The notes below the pieces were generated by a model. That model was not told the origin of the DNA and made no database searches. It saw nothing but the letters and a program-made list of their open reading frames with translations. Shown here in pieces: positions 36,546 to 45,742 of a stretch of 64,000 nt of DNA (the first letter of the stretch is position 1; every line of letters starts with the position of its first letter). This stretch comes from Mariniphaga sp964624645. GTDB taxonomy: Bacteria > Bacteroidota > Bacteroidia > Bacteroidales > Prolixibacteraceae. Both the position numbers and the translations under genes were made by a program. The stretch covers positions 1 to 64,000 of the forward strand of contig CAZVAD010000001.1 of assembly GCA_964624645.1 (NCBI GenBank), read 5' to 3'.

Positions 36546-36595
36546 TATTAGTCTCCTTTGTTACAAATTTTAATATTTTAAGTTCAAAAACATTC

Positions 36596-37771
36596 TTAAT
36601 ATAAAAAGCCAAACAACCAGAGAGGTATCGTATTCTTGCTGCCGGTTTCCAGCATGTCGGCAGCGGCAAGTTGTCCCTTTTCAGGCTGCAGCTTATGGCC
36701 GCCAACCACAAAATGATGTGAATTGTCCACCAGAAAATCAGCCCGCGCGGAGCTGTTTACAGGATACAGATACCCAACCTGATGATAAAAAAATGTGTGT
36801 CTTAGATTTATCTTTTCGGCATTGTTGGGGGCAATGGTATAAAGCAGGTTGGTGTTGTGCATATATATTTTATCCGGCTTTTTCATCTCATTCTCATCAT
36901 TGTTAGAGTAGAGCAACTGAATAAGCCTGGCATTTTTCAGATATCGTAAATAGTTCATTACGGTTGCCCGGGAGGCTTCGATGTCCGTTGCAAGTTTGCT
37001 TACATTGGGCGACAATGGGGTCTCCAGGGCAATGATGTGTAAAAGCTTTCTGAGTTTTGACAAATATTTCAGTTCAATCTGGTTGATATAGGGGATGTCT
37101 ATTTCAAGCGCCAGATTAATGTGCTTCAGCAGTTCGTTGGTGTAAAAATTCAGGTTGTCGATAAAATAGGGGTAAAATCCATTTTTTATATACTCTCCGA
37201 AATATGCCAGCGGGCGGACTTTGGAAACAATGGTTTGTGAAATGTCCAAATGGTTGCTGATTATATCTTCCAGGGAATAGACCGGAAAATTATTACTTGT
37301 GGCATGATTCAGATATTCACGGAACGAAAGCCCTTCCAGATGTTTTATTTTGATGATTCCTCTCAGAATCGGATGCTCCTCAACGATACGCATAACCGGA
37401 GAGGAGGTGAAAATAATTTTCAATCCGGGCAGCCTGTCGTGACATTGCTTGATCTCTCTTGCCCAGTTCGGATATTTCTGAATCTGATCCAAAAGCAGAA
37501 CCTTTCCGCCTTTCTTTACAAATTCATCTGCAAATGAGATGATTGTTCTTCGGGTGAAATAGAAGTCATTCAAGTTTACGTAAAGAACCGTGCTGTCATC
37601 CGGGAACTTTTGTTTCAGATAGTCAAGCAGAAAGGTTGTCTTGCCAACTCCGCGAAAACCTTTTATGCAAATCAAACGGTCTGACCAGTCTATGGTGTTA
37701 AGCAGCTCCCGGCTAAGTGTCAGGTGTGTGCTTTCAAGAAGTGTCTTATGTGCTAAGTGAAAGAATTCCAA
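36596..37771 (-). CDS. AAA_14/DUF4143 ATPase with altered Walker B
   Basis: This 391-residue protein has the AAA_14 fold with Walker A GFRGVGKT (38-45). Walker B reads KVLLLDQIQKYPNW, so the usual catalytic Glu after Asp95 is Gln (96), unlike the LDEIQ of most family members. FTSSPVMRI and LEGLSFREYL follow. A C-terminal DUF4143-like part (HNTNLLYTIA, then GGHKLQPEKGQ) resembles nuclease-like tails. Such proteins are common orphan genes in Bacteroidota. The change may make it a binder rather than an active ATPase. It sits 50 bases upstream of nifJ on the same strand. Confidence 0.8.
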   Translation of the reverse strand: MEFFHLAHKTLLESTHLTLSRELLNTIDWSDRLICIKGFRGVGKTTFLLDYLKQKFPDDSTVLYVNLNDFYFTRRTIISFADEFVKKGGKVLLLDQIQKYPNWAREIKQCHDRLPGLKIIFTSSPVMRIVEEHPILRGIIKIKHLEGLSFREYLNHATSNNFPVYSLEDIISNHLDISQTIVSKVRPLAYFGEYIKNGFYPYFIDNLNFYTNELLKHINLALEIDIPYINQIELKYLSKLRKLLHIIALETPLSPNVSKLATDIEASRATVMNYLRYLKNARLIQLLYSNNDENEMKKPDKIYMHNTNLLYTIAPNNAEKINLRHTFFYHQVGYLYPVNSSARADFLVDNSHHFVVGGHKLQPEKGQLAAADMLETGSKNTIPLWLFGFLY

Positions 37772-37872
37772 AATCTATATTTTTTTACAAAAATAACAGA
37801 ATTTGGCAAATTTTGTAATGTGAAGATGTCAAAAATGAATATTTTATGTAATTTATAATTATTAAAAATAAG

Positions 37873-37898
37873 AAAAGCAGGTGAATTCACCTGCTTTT
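37873..37898. terminator. Perfect-palindrome bidirectional terminator next to rho
   Basis: A 26-base perfect palindrome has its axis between 37885 and 37886. Its arms are AAAAGCAGGTGAA and TTCACCTGCTTTT. It has T-runs on both strands and serves rho as it ends leftward. Confidence 0.8.
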
Positions 37899-37923
37899 TA
37901 AATTTCTAATTATTGCGAGCTGA

Positions 37924-39753
37924 CTAACTGTCGTTCATTGATGCCAGAAACTCGGCGATGGAATTGGAGCGCATGAGCCTTGTCTTGATAAACTCCATGG
38001 CTTCCAGCGAATTCATGTCGCCAAGATAGTGGCGCAATATCCAGAGCCTGTCCAGAATTTCCTTCTGGATGAGCAGGTCTTCGCGGCGCGTGCTTGAAGC
38101 GGGGATATCCACTGATGGGAAAATCCGCTTGTTGGAGAGTTTCCTGTCAAGTTGCAGTTCCATATTTCCGGTTCCTTTGAACTCTTCAAAAATGACATCG
38201 TCCATTTTTGAACCGGTTTCTGTCAGCGCTGTTGCCAGAATGGTGAGCGAGCCGCCCTCTTCGATATTTCTTGCAGCGCCAAAAAAGCGTTTGGGTCTGT
38301 GCAAGGCATTTGCATCCACCCCTCCTGACAGCACTTTCCCGGATGCCGGTTGAACGGTATTGTATGCCCGTGCAAGGCGGGTAATGGAGTCGAGCAGAAT
38401 CACCACATCGTGTCTGCATTCCACAAGCCGCTTGGCTTTTTCGAGCACAATGTTGGCCACTCTCACATGCTTTTCTGCCGGCTCATCAAAGGTTGATGCT
38501 ATAACCTCAGCATTCACGCTCCGGGCCATATCGGTAACTTCCTCCGGGCGCTCATCAATCAGCAGGACTATCATATATACCTCCGGATGGTTTGCTGCAA
38601 TTGCGTTGGCAATTTCTTTAAGCAACACGGTTTTCCCGGTTTTGGGCTGTGCCACAATGAGTCCGCGCTGTCCTTTTCCGATGGGGGCAAACATATCCAC
38701 CACGCGCGTGGAGATATTATCATGGCCTTTCCCGGTGATTTCAAATTTTTCATCTGGAAACAACGGGGTGAGGTGGTCAAAAGGAACGCGGTCACGGACA
38801 AACTGAGGGCTTCTGCCGTTTATTTCAGATACTTTTATGAGAGGAAAATATTTTTCACCTTCTTTCGGCGGACGAATAGTTCCGGTAACTGTATCCCCGG
38901 TTTTCAATCCGAAGAGCTTGATTTGCGATTGCGAAACATAGACGTCGTCCGGTGAATTCAGGTAATTGTAATCTGATGAGCGCAAAAAACCGTAACCATC
39001 CTGCAGTACTTCCAGAACCCCGGTGTTGGTCACTATTCCGTCAAATTCATAAAATCTGCCGTTCCGTTGCTTGTGCTGGGTGTTTTTTTGCTCCCGCTGA
39101 TCGGTTCTGTGATGTTTTGGTTTTTCCTGTTCGTGTGCGATTTGTTGAGGTTTTTCTGTGGCCTCCCGCTGCTCAAATTTTTTATGTTCAATTTTTTTAG
39201 CGGCTGTCGCCGGTCTTTCAGGTTGATGGGCTTTGGCTCTGGCAGGAGGCGTTCCGGCATCCTGTGTGTCCGTGCTGTCAGCCTTCGGCTTCATTTTTTC
39301 TTTTTGTGCTTTGGCTTTTTTGTTGATTCCCTGAATGATGGCGTTGATCTCTTCCTGCCTCGACTGAGCCGGGCTTTCCGCTGATTCAGGAGTTTCTACT
39401 GGAACTTCCACCCGTTCGGGTTTGGCTGCCGGCTCTGTCCGCTCACGGTGCTGCCGGCTCTTGCCTTTTTGGGTGTTCTCATTTTCCTGCGGAGGCGCCT
39501 CTTCTTTGGGAGGGTCTTGCCTTTTTCTGAGAAAATTCTTAAAAGTGGTGCGTTCCTCTTTCTTCTGAGCGTTCTGTTCTTTTGAAGCGCCCCTTTTTAC
39601 ATTTTTTTCAGCTTCCTGAATGGCTTGAGTATCGAGAATCTTGTATATTAGATCTTGTTTTTTGTAAGATTCAACACGTTTGATGCTTAGCTCCTTGGCA
39701 ATATCACGCAACTCAGGAACGAGCTTCTTATTCAATTCTAAAATGTCATACAT
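37924..39753 (-). CDS. rho: Transcription termination factor Rho with long disordered insert
   Basis: This 609-residue RNA helicase ends transcription. A Rho N-domain (1-42, LNKKLVPELRDIAKELSIK) is followed by a low-complexity, charged insert (about 45-232, rich in K, E, Q, P and R). Next come the cold-shock RNA-binding domain (EVLQDGYGFLRSS, VYVSQSQIKLFGL) and the ATPase core with Walker A AQPKTGKT (368-375), DERPEEVTDMARSV and ITRLARAYNTVQP. Long inserts are known in Bacteroidota Rho. This one has features of a phase-separating or RNA-binding tail. A -7 box TAATTTTG (39884-39877) gives a leader of about 115 bases. Confidence 0.97.
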   Translation of the reverse strand: MYDILELNKKLVPELRDIAKELSIKRVESYKKQDLIYKILDTQAIQEAEKNVKRGASKEQNAQKKEERTTFKNFLRKRQDPPKEEAPPQENENTQKGKSRQHRERTEPAAKPERVEVPVETPESAESPAQSRQEEINAIIQGINKKAKAQKEKMKPKADSTDTQDAGTPPARAKAHQPERPATAAKKIEHKKFEQREATEKPQQIAHEQEKPKHHRTDQREQKNTQHKQRNGRFYEFDGIVTNTGVLEVLQDGYGFLRSSDYNYLNSPDDVYVSQSQIKLFGLKTGDTVTGTIRPPKEGEKYFPLIKVSEINGRSPQFVRDRVPFDHLTPLFPDEKFEITGKGHDNISTRVVDMFAPIGKGQRGLIVAQPKTGKTVLLKEIANAIAANHPEVYMIVLLIDERPEEVTDMARSVNAEVIASTFDEPAEKHVRVANIVLEKAKRLVECRHDVVILLDSITRLARAYNTVQPASGKVLSGGVDANALHRPKRFFGAARNIEEGGSLTILATALTETGSKMDDVIFEEFKGTGNMELQLDRKLSNKRIFPSVDIPASSTRREDLLIQKEILDRLWILRHYLGDMNSLEAMEFIKTRLMRSNSIAEFLASMNDS

Positions 39754-40076
39754 TGTCGTAACTAATTAATAATGTTTGAATAACCTGTAACAGTTATCGG
39801 GTTTTGAAATAAAATAATGTGGAGTTGGAATTTTGTTGAAAATCTGCTGCAATAATAGTAAATAGTAATTATATGCCAAAATTAATTTTCCATTTTTTAA
39901 TCATCGTTAATCTTAACCCAACTCTTTTAATATTAAGTAATAAAAAGATTGAAATGGTAACATTTTTGGGGATTTATTGTCTCTCCGGTCTGATTATTTG
40001 CTGAATGTAATTGTTTTTTAGTGCAGCTTGTTGTTTTTCTCCAAATATAACGAAAAAAAATTGATATTGTTTCATA
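39754..40076. other. 323-base gap upstream of rho
   Basis: This is a strongly AT-rich region between two leftward genes. It holds the likely rho -7 box on the minus strand (TAATTTTG, 39884-39877). I see no other gene. A leader of more than 100 bases for rho would fit autoregulation by Rho, but no specific structure is seen. Confidence 0.4.
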
Positions 40077-42224
40077 TCAAAGTCTGATATTGTATTTCAA
40101 CTTTATTCTGAGTGCACTTTCATCTAAGAAAAATAATTTCTCATTTTTCAGAAAACGTGAATTCCACGCTACGATGATTTCGTTTCCGGGTTTCAGAATC
40201 CAGTGGAACCGGGATTGCCATCCTGCAATTTTGCTGGCATTGTCATATTGCAGAAAGTTGTAGAGTGTGATATCCGGGCTGAATAGAATGTTTGCATTGA
40301 GCTGGTAGATATTTGCCGTGAAGTTTCCCCCTGGAAGTTCTGCCCGGTTTTGAATGAATGCTCCGCCAATGAAAAAGGGCACTGCCACTTTCCAGTTTGC
40401 TTTCAGCTTAATATCCCGGCGACTGCCGTCATAAAACTCCCCGAATCCGTAGGCCGCTTCGCCCCAGAGGTTTCGCGCGCCTTTGGTTGTCAAATCAAAC
40501 TGGTGACGCCACCAGGTATATGCGTTTGCCTTTATTTGAATATTTTCAAAAATATTGAAATTTTCATACAGCTGTTCAAATTGATTGATCAGTGAATAGC
40601 TTATCGCTTCTCCTGAGAAAAATCGGAGCCCGAGAGGTTTAATTTTCAGTTCTGCCGTTTCAGGCTCTCCTGTTTCAAGGTTTTTTATGTTGTTAAAGGA
40701 ACCGCCGGTCATCACCTGCATAATTCCCCATTTTCCGGGGCGGGGGGCAAGCTCAAATTCTCCATAGTTCTCCTTGATGTTGGTGCGTGGAACAAACCCC
40801 ATCCCTGCAACAAAGTTTTTCCCGATTTCATGGTATCCGAGTCTTGCTTTCACAAGGTCGTTGGGGTAGGAGAACTGGCCTCCCCAGGCGCTGTCGTCTT
40901 CTTTCATTCCGCCAGTATTCGATTTCAGTCCGAAAAAATGGAGTGAAGCATTTTTGTTTTGTTGAAATGTTGAGGTGGACAGTTTCAGGTCGGCGCCAAT
41001 TACCAAATTGGAAGAGTCGGAAAGGGTATTCCCGTAGGTTCCGATAATTCCTGCGGACGACTGTTTTCCAATATTATGGGAAACACGCATCACCGAAAAA
41101 TTGTGATTTTTCGTCTGACGATCATCGTTGATGTGCAGCAGTCCGATGTTCCAGTTTTTGTGCTGCCCGGTCAATTTTCCGCCAAAATTGATGGGAATGG
41201 GTAACCCGTTTTCATCAAGTCCCATTCTTCGGGAAAAAAACGGAATGATTCGTTTTGCCACAGGACTTTCATCATCGCCTTCAATGCCAAACTGGAAATA
41301 ACCGGCGCCATTCAGGAAAAAGTTTCGCTTTTCAGGAAAATGAAGGCTGAAGCGGGTAAGGTTGATCTGGCGGTCATCCACTTCGGTTTCTGCAAAATCG
41401 GTATTTATAGTTAGCGACGAGCGCAGATTTGGCGTTATCTGATAAAACAGATCGACACCACCGGTGAGTTTTGGCTCGCTTTTTTCCCCTTTTCCGGAAT
41501 TGAGGCCTGCAACAACATATGGGGATATATCCAGGCCGATACCCTGGGTCATGCCTTCCATTCCATCCAGAATTGCTGCATCGGAAACCTGAAACCGGTG
41601 GGTGTTCAGGTTGGCAACAGGCCAGTAGGAGGACTCAATATTGCTCACAATGTGGCGGATGAACTTGATTCCCCATTTTGTATTCGATTTGTCGAACCCT
41701 AATGATTTGAACGGAATGGCAATTTCTGCTTCCCACCCCCAGTCTCTGATGCCCGCTTTTCCTGTCCAAAGGCCATCCCATTCCTTATTGAATGCAGCGC
41801 CGTTTTCGCTGATCAGCGCATCGCCGATTGAGCCGCGCGGCCCAATCTGAAACCAGTATCCGTTGCGTTTGTCATTGTAGGTGTCCAGAATAATCTGAAT
41901 CCGGTCGTCGTTGCCTAAGCTCACATCCCGCGCCATCTCCTTGGCGGTGATTTTTCCCGGTTCATCCCAGCATTTCACGGCAAAATAGATATTGTGCTCA
42001 TCGTAGCAAACCAAAAACTCCGTTTTTTGGGAAACCGGAGCTCCCGGATTCGGTTCGCGCTGATAAAAATCGCTTACGACAAATGCTTCATTCCAGACCT
42101 CTTCCGAAACATTCCCGTCAATATGCGGAGGCGAACTGACTTTTATAGCCTGTATTGCCGGCTGCGCAGATGCCACGGCAGCAACAGACAAAAAGATGAA
42201 AAACAAGTAAAGCTTTGCATTCAA
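40077..42224 (-). CDS. DUF5916 outer-membrane protein with CBM9-like N-domain
   Basis: This 715-residue protein has a signal peptide (LYLFFIFLSVAAVASAQ), a sugar-binding-like domain (about 25-210, with IDGNVSEEVWNEAFVV, DERIQI-like and GWEAEIAIPFKSLGF motifs) and a long beta-strand region (DUF5916) from about 230. It holds INTDFAETEVDDRQINLTRF and FFLNGAGYFQFG blocks shared with the paralogue at 53458. The function is unknown. A -7 box (42256-42249) covers a longer TTG start at 42251, so I start at the TTG at 42224. The C-terminus suggests an outer-membrane barrel. Confidence 0.8.
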   Translation of the reverse strand: MNAKLYLFFIFLSVAAVASAQPAIQAIKVSSPPHIDGNVSEEVWNEAFVVSDFYQREPNPGAPVSQKTEFLVCYDEHNIYFAVKCWDEPGKITAKEMARDVSLGNDDRIQIILDTYNDKRNGYWFQIGPRGSIGDALISENGAAFNKEWDGLWTGKAGIRDWGWEAEIAIPFKSLGFDKSNTKWGIKFIRHIVSNIESSYWPVANLNTHRFQVSDAAILDGMEGMTQGIGLDISPYVVAGLNSGKGEKSEPKLTGGVDLFYQITPNLRSSLTINTDFAETEVDDRQINLTRFSLHFPEKRNFFLNGAGYFQFGIEGDDESPVAKRIIPFFSRRMGLDENGLPIPINFGGKLTGQHKNWNIGLLHINDDRQTKNHNFSVMRVSHNIGKQSSAGIIGTYGNTLSDSSNLVIGADLKLSTSTFQQNKNASLHFFGLKSNTGGMKEDDSAWGGQFSYPNDLVKARLGYHEIGKNFVAGMGFVPRTNIKENYGEFELAPRPGKWGIMQVMTGGSFNNIKNLETGEPETAELKIKPLGLRFFSGEAISYSLINQFEQLYENFNIFENIQIKANAYTWWRHQFDLTTKGARNLWGEAAYGFGEFYDGSRRDIKLKANWKVAVPFFIGGAFIQNRAELPGGNFTANIYQLNANILFSPDITLYNFLQYDNASKIAGWQSRFHWILKPGNEIIVAWNSRFLKNEKLFFLDESALRIKLKYNIRL

Positions 42225-42248
42225 GCCATAAGAAATTAAAGTGCAGGC

Positions 42249-42256
42249 CAAAAGTA
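42249..42256 (-). promoter_or_regulatory. -7 box deciding the start of the first DUF5916 gene
   Basis: On the minus strand TACTTTTG (42256-42249) is an exact TAnnTTTG. A TTG (42282-42280) lies 23 bases upstream, slightly long for a -33. Transcription should start near 42242, downstream of the TTG at 42251, which therefore cannot be the start codon. Confidence 0.5.
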
Positions 42257-42414
42257 AGGAAAAATTTTTCAGTTGCTAACAAACAGATGATTCAGAAAAG
42301 AATAAAAACTTCCGTGAATCCCTGTTTGGAAATTGCTTGCCCGGGTGCTTTTAACGTTTTGGAATAAAGTGTATTTTAATTTTCTGTTTGATGCCTTGAA
42401 GTTGGTTTCTTTTT

Positions 42415-42422
42415 TATTTTTG
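42415..42422 (+). promoter_or_regulatory. -7 box for the cupin gene
   Basis: TATTTTTG matches TAnnTTTG exactly and stands 15 bases before the cupin ATG (42438). No well spaced TTG is seen. Longer frame starts upstream at 42333 lie before the transcript start. Confidence 0.5.
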
Positions 42423-42437
42423 CAAAAAATCAAAACA

Positions 42438-42704
42438 ATGAGAATAGAGATTGAACAACCCGACCATGACGAGTTGGAGGAAGCCGGTGTTTTCGACTGG
42501 CCCGTATGGGAGCATGATGAAGATAAATTTGACTGGTATTTCGATAAAACAGAACATTGTTATATTATTGAAGGAGTGGCAGACATTGTTTCCGAATTTG
42601 ATACGATAACAGTGAAGCCCGGCGATTATCTGATTTTTCCGGCAGGACTTGAATGCGTATGGGATATCCGGTCAAAAATCCGGAAGCATTACAGTTTTGA
42701 GTAA
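42438..42704 (+). CDS. Small single-domain cupin
   Basis: This 88-residue protein is a bare cupin barrel of the DUF861/EutQ-like kind: EHDEDKFDWYFDKTEHCYII, EGVADIV, then VKPGDYLIFPAGLECVWDI. The usual metal-binding His/Glu set is partly present (EHCYIIEG). Function cannot be told. The open frame starts 35 codons earlier, but a -7 box lies between, so the ATG at 42438 is chosen. Confidence 0.75.
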   Translation: MRIEIEQPDHDELEEAGVFDWPVWEHDEDKFDWYFDKTEHCYIIEGVADIVSEFDTITVKPGDYLIFPAGLECVWDIRSKIRKHYSFE

Positions 42705-42883
42705 TGCACTAAATCTTTGGGATAAATTGCCCTGTTTGCCGGGGAGCTGCCGAAACTTTCGCAATGCTCCGGTTTTGTCCGTTTTACACCAGAAACCATC
42801 CGGAATCTTTTTTCAAAAGAATGTTTTTTCCTCCCGTTTTTTCGGATAACTATTGGCCATAAAAAGAATAAATCTGCTTTTTG

Positions 42884-42913
42884 TTGGAACCTTCCGGTTA
42901 AAGGCTAAATTTG
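42884..42913 (+). promoter_or_regulatory. -33/-7 promoter for sucAB
   Basis: TTG (42884-42886) and TAAATTTG (42906-42913, exact) are 19 bases apart. Transcription would start near 42920, leaving a leader of about 78 bases before sucA. The rest of 42705-42997 holds no other gene that I can see. Confidence 0.65.
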
Positions 42914-42997
42914 TAGCTGCAATGCAGGATTTCAGGAACATTTGAAATGCTGTGTTGTTTTTAATTTAATCACAATTAGGATAAATTTATTTAAGCA

Positions 42998-45730
42998 ATG
43001 GATAAATTCTCATCGGTTGGAAATCAGGAACAGGAAGCAATTGATGACCTGTATAAATTATATCTTGAAGACCCGGCAGCGCTTGATAAAAGCTGGCAGC
43101 ATTTTTTTGCCGGGTTTGAACTGGCGCGCACCGGATATTCTGCTCAGGAAACTTCAGTGGTTGACCAGAATATGCAGAAAGAATTTGCTATTTTCGAGTT
43201 GATTCACAGTTACCGTCAGCGCGGGCATTTATTTACGAAAACCAATCCCGTGAGGGCGAGGCGCCAATATTCCCCGACGCTGGATATTGAAAATTTCGGA
43301 TTGTCAAAGGATGATCTGGAAACTACATTTCAGGCCGGAAAAGATATTGGCATTGGTCCTGCCAAGCTGAAGGATATTGTAGAGCACCTGGAAGCAACCT
43401 ATTGCCATTCAATTGGTGTTGAATACCTTTATGTGAGGGAGCCGGAAATGGTGCAGTGGCTGAAGGAAAAGATGGAAAGCAGTCGCAATACGGGAAAGTT
43501 TTCGGATGAAAAGAGACGGGATATTTTTTATCATCTGAAAATAGCTGCCGGATTTGAGCACTTTATTCATAAAAAGTTTGTCGGGCAAAAACGCTTTTCC
43601 CTTGAGGGCGCCGAGAGCTTGATTCCTGCCCTTGATGCAATCATTGAACGGGGCGCGGAATTAGGTATTGAAGAGTTTATCATTGGTATGGCTCACCGGG
43701 GAAGGCTGAATGTTCTGGCCAATATCCTTGAAAAACCGTATGAAAATATTTTCAAGGAATTTTATGGCAAAGAGTACGAGGAAGATATCTGGTTAGGTGA
43801 TGTCAAATACCATTTGGGCTATGAGAACGAAGTTCAGACTGATTACGGGAAAAATGTAAAACTGAAGCTTTTGCCCAATCCTTCGCACCTTGAAGCTGTC
43901 GCTCCCATTGTTCAGGGGATGACCCGTTCGCGAATCAACTCGGTTTACGAAAGCAATTACAGCAAGGCTGCCGGAATCATTATACACGGTGATGCGGCAA
44001 TTGCAGGGCAGGGAGTGGTTTATGAAACCATTCAGATGTCGCAGCTCAACGGATACAGAACCGGAGGCACCATCCACCTTGTGGTGAACAATCAGGTGGG
44101 GTTCACAACATCTTATCTGGATGCCCGCTCAAGTACCTACAGCACCGGAGTGGCAAAAGTAACCCGCTCACCCGTTTTTCATGTGAACGGCGACGATGTT
44201 GAAGCGATGGTTTACACCATTGAACTGGCTATGGAGTTCCGCCAGAAATTCCATACCGATGTGTTTATTGATATTCTCTGCTACCGCAAATACGGGCACA
44301 ACGAAGGAGACGAGCCTCGTTTCACTCAGCCCATGCTTTATAAAATTATTGAAAAACACCCGAATCCGCGTGATATTTATGCAGATAAACTGGAAAAACT
44401 CGGAATCATGTCTCTTGAAGAATCCAAAAAGAGAGTGAGTGATTTTGATCAGTTTCTGGAAGAAAAATATACAGAATCCGAGAAAATAGACCGGTTGAGA
44501 ATCCGGAAGTTTCTGATTGATGAATATGCGAAATATGAGATGCCGAGCAAATCCATGTTTCATCAATCTGTGGAGACAGGGGTTCCGGCAAAAACAATTT
44601 TTAAAATTGCCGATTCTATAAACAGTTTGCCCGAAGACCGTACTTTTTTCAAAAAAGTAAACCGCATTTTGTCCGACCGGCGCATTATGATGCTGGATAA
44701 TCGCCTCGATTGGGCAATGGCTGAGTTGCTGGCATACGGCACATTGGTTGCAGAAGGCCACCCCGTGCGTCTGAGCGGACAGGACAGCGAACGCGGCACG
44801 TTTGCCCATCGCCATGCTTCGTTTGTGGTGGAAGGCTGTGATGAAAAATATTTTCCACTCAAACATATTTCAAAAGATCAGGCCACTTTTCATGTCTATA
44901 ATTCACCGCTTTCTGAATATGCCGTTTTGGGATTTGAGTACGGCTACGCCCTGGGAAAACCCAACGGACTGACCATTTGGGAAGCGCAGTTTGGCGATTT
45001 TGTGAACATGGCGCAGGCAATTGTGGATCAATACATCTCTTCCGCTTTTGAAAAATGGGGATTGATGAACAATCTGGTGCTTTTGCTGCCTCACGGATAC
45101 GAAGGGCAGGGACCCGAACACTCCAGCGGGCGCATTGAGCGGATTCTTGAACTGTCGGCCAACAACAACATGCAGGTAGTGATGCCGACTACGCCGGCGA
45201 ATATGTTTCATCTGCTGCGCAGACAGGTGAAAATGAAAATGCGGCTGCCGCTTGTCGTTTTCACTCCCAAAAGTCTGCTGCGCCATCCTATGGTGGTTTC
45301 AACGGTTGAACACCTCGCAAAAGGTCGCTTCATGGAAATTATTGATGATCCGGATGCAGTTCCCGAACTGGTTGACAGGCTGGTGCTTACTTCCGGCAGG
45401 CTCTATTATGATTTGCTCAAGTATAAGATGGAGAACGGGCTGACCAATATAGCCATTGTGCGTCTGGAGCAGATTTTTCCGCTTCCCGTGAAACAGATTC
45501 AGGAGATTTTGAAAAAGTACAATACCACAGATCTGATTTGGGCTCAGGATGAACCGGAAAATATGGGTGTCTGGCCTTTTTTCAACAGAAAGCTGGGAGC
45601 CTTGAATTTTAAAGTGGTTTCCCGTCCGGAAAGCGCCAGTCCGGCAGTTGGACTGATGGGAAAACATGTCAAAGAACTGGAAAAGATTTTGTCGGAAATA
45701 TTTCAAAAAGAAGAAGTTGTTGTCTCTTAA
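42998..45730 (+). CDS. sucA: 2-oxoglutarate dehydrogenase E1 component
   Basis: This 910-residue TPP enzyme decarboxylates 2-oxoglutarate. The N-terminal helix (LYKLYLEDPAALDKSWQHFF) binds E2. GMAHRGRLNVLANILEKPYE and HGDAAIAGQGVVYETIQMS are the TPP and metal sites. RTGGTIHLVVNNQVGFTTS and the C-terminal FTPKSLLRHPMVVST also match. It is followed by sucB 12 bases later. Its presence next to nifJ suggests both oxidative and fermentative routes. Confidence 0.97.
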   Translation: MDKFSSVGNQEQEAIDDLYKLYLEDPAALDKSWQHFFAGFELARTGYSAQETSVVDQNMQKEFAIFELIHSYRQRGHLFTKTNPVRARRQYSPTLDIENFGLSKDDLETTFQAGKDIGIGPAKLKDIVEHLEATYCHSIGVEYLYVREPEMVQWLKEKMESSRNTGKFSDEKRRDIFYHLKIAAGFEHFIHKKFVGQKRFSLEGAESLIPALDAIIERGAELGIEEFIIGMAHRGRLNVLANILEKPYENIFKEFYGKEYEEDIWLGDVKYHLGYENEVQTDYGKNVKLKLLPNPSHLEAVAPIVQGMTRSRINSVYESNYSKAAGIIIHGDAAIAGQGVVYETIQMSQLNGYRTGGTIHLVVNNQVGFTTSYLDARSSTYSTGVAKVTRSPVFHVNGDDVEAMVYTIELAMEFRQKFHTDVFIDILCYRKYGHNEGDEPRFTQPMLYKIIEKHPNPRDIYADKLEKLGIMSLEESKKRVSDFDQFLEEKYTESEKIDRLRIRKFLIDEYAKYEMPSKSMFHQSVETGVPAKTIFKIADSINSLPEDRTFFKKVNRILSDRRIMMLDNRLDWAMAELLAYGTLVAEGHPVRLSGQDSERGTFAHRHASFVVEGCDEKYFPLKHISKDQATFHVYNSPLSEYAVLGFEYGYALGKPNGLTIWEAQFGDFVNMAQAIVDQYISSAFEKWGLMNNLVLLLPHGYEGQGPEHSSGRIERILELSANNNMQVVMPTTPANMFHLLRRQVKMKMRLPLVVFTPKSLLRHPMVVSTVEHLAKGRFMEIIDDPDAVPELVDRLVLTSGRLYYDLLKYKMENGLTNIAIVRLEQIFPLPVKQIQEILKKYNTTDLIWAQDEPENMGVWPFFNRKLGALNFKVVSRPESASPAVGLMGKHVKELEKILSEIFQKEEVVVS

Positions 45731-45742
45731 TAAAAACCGGAA

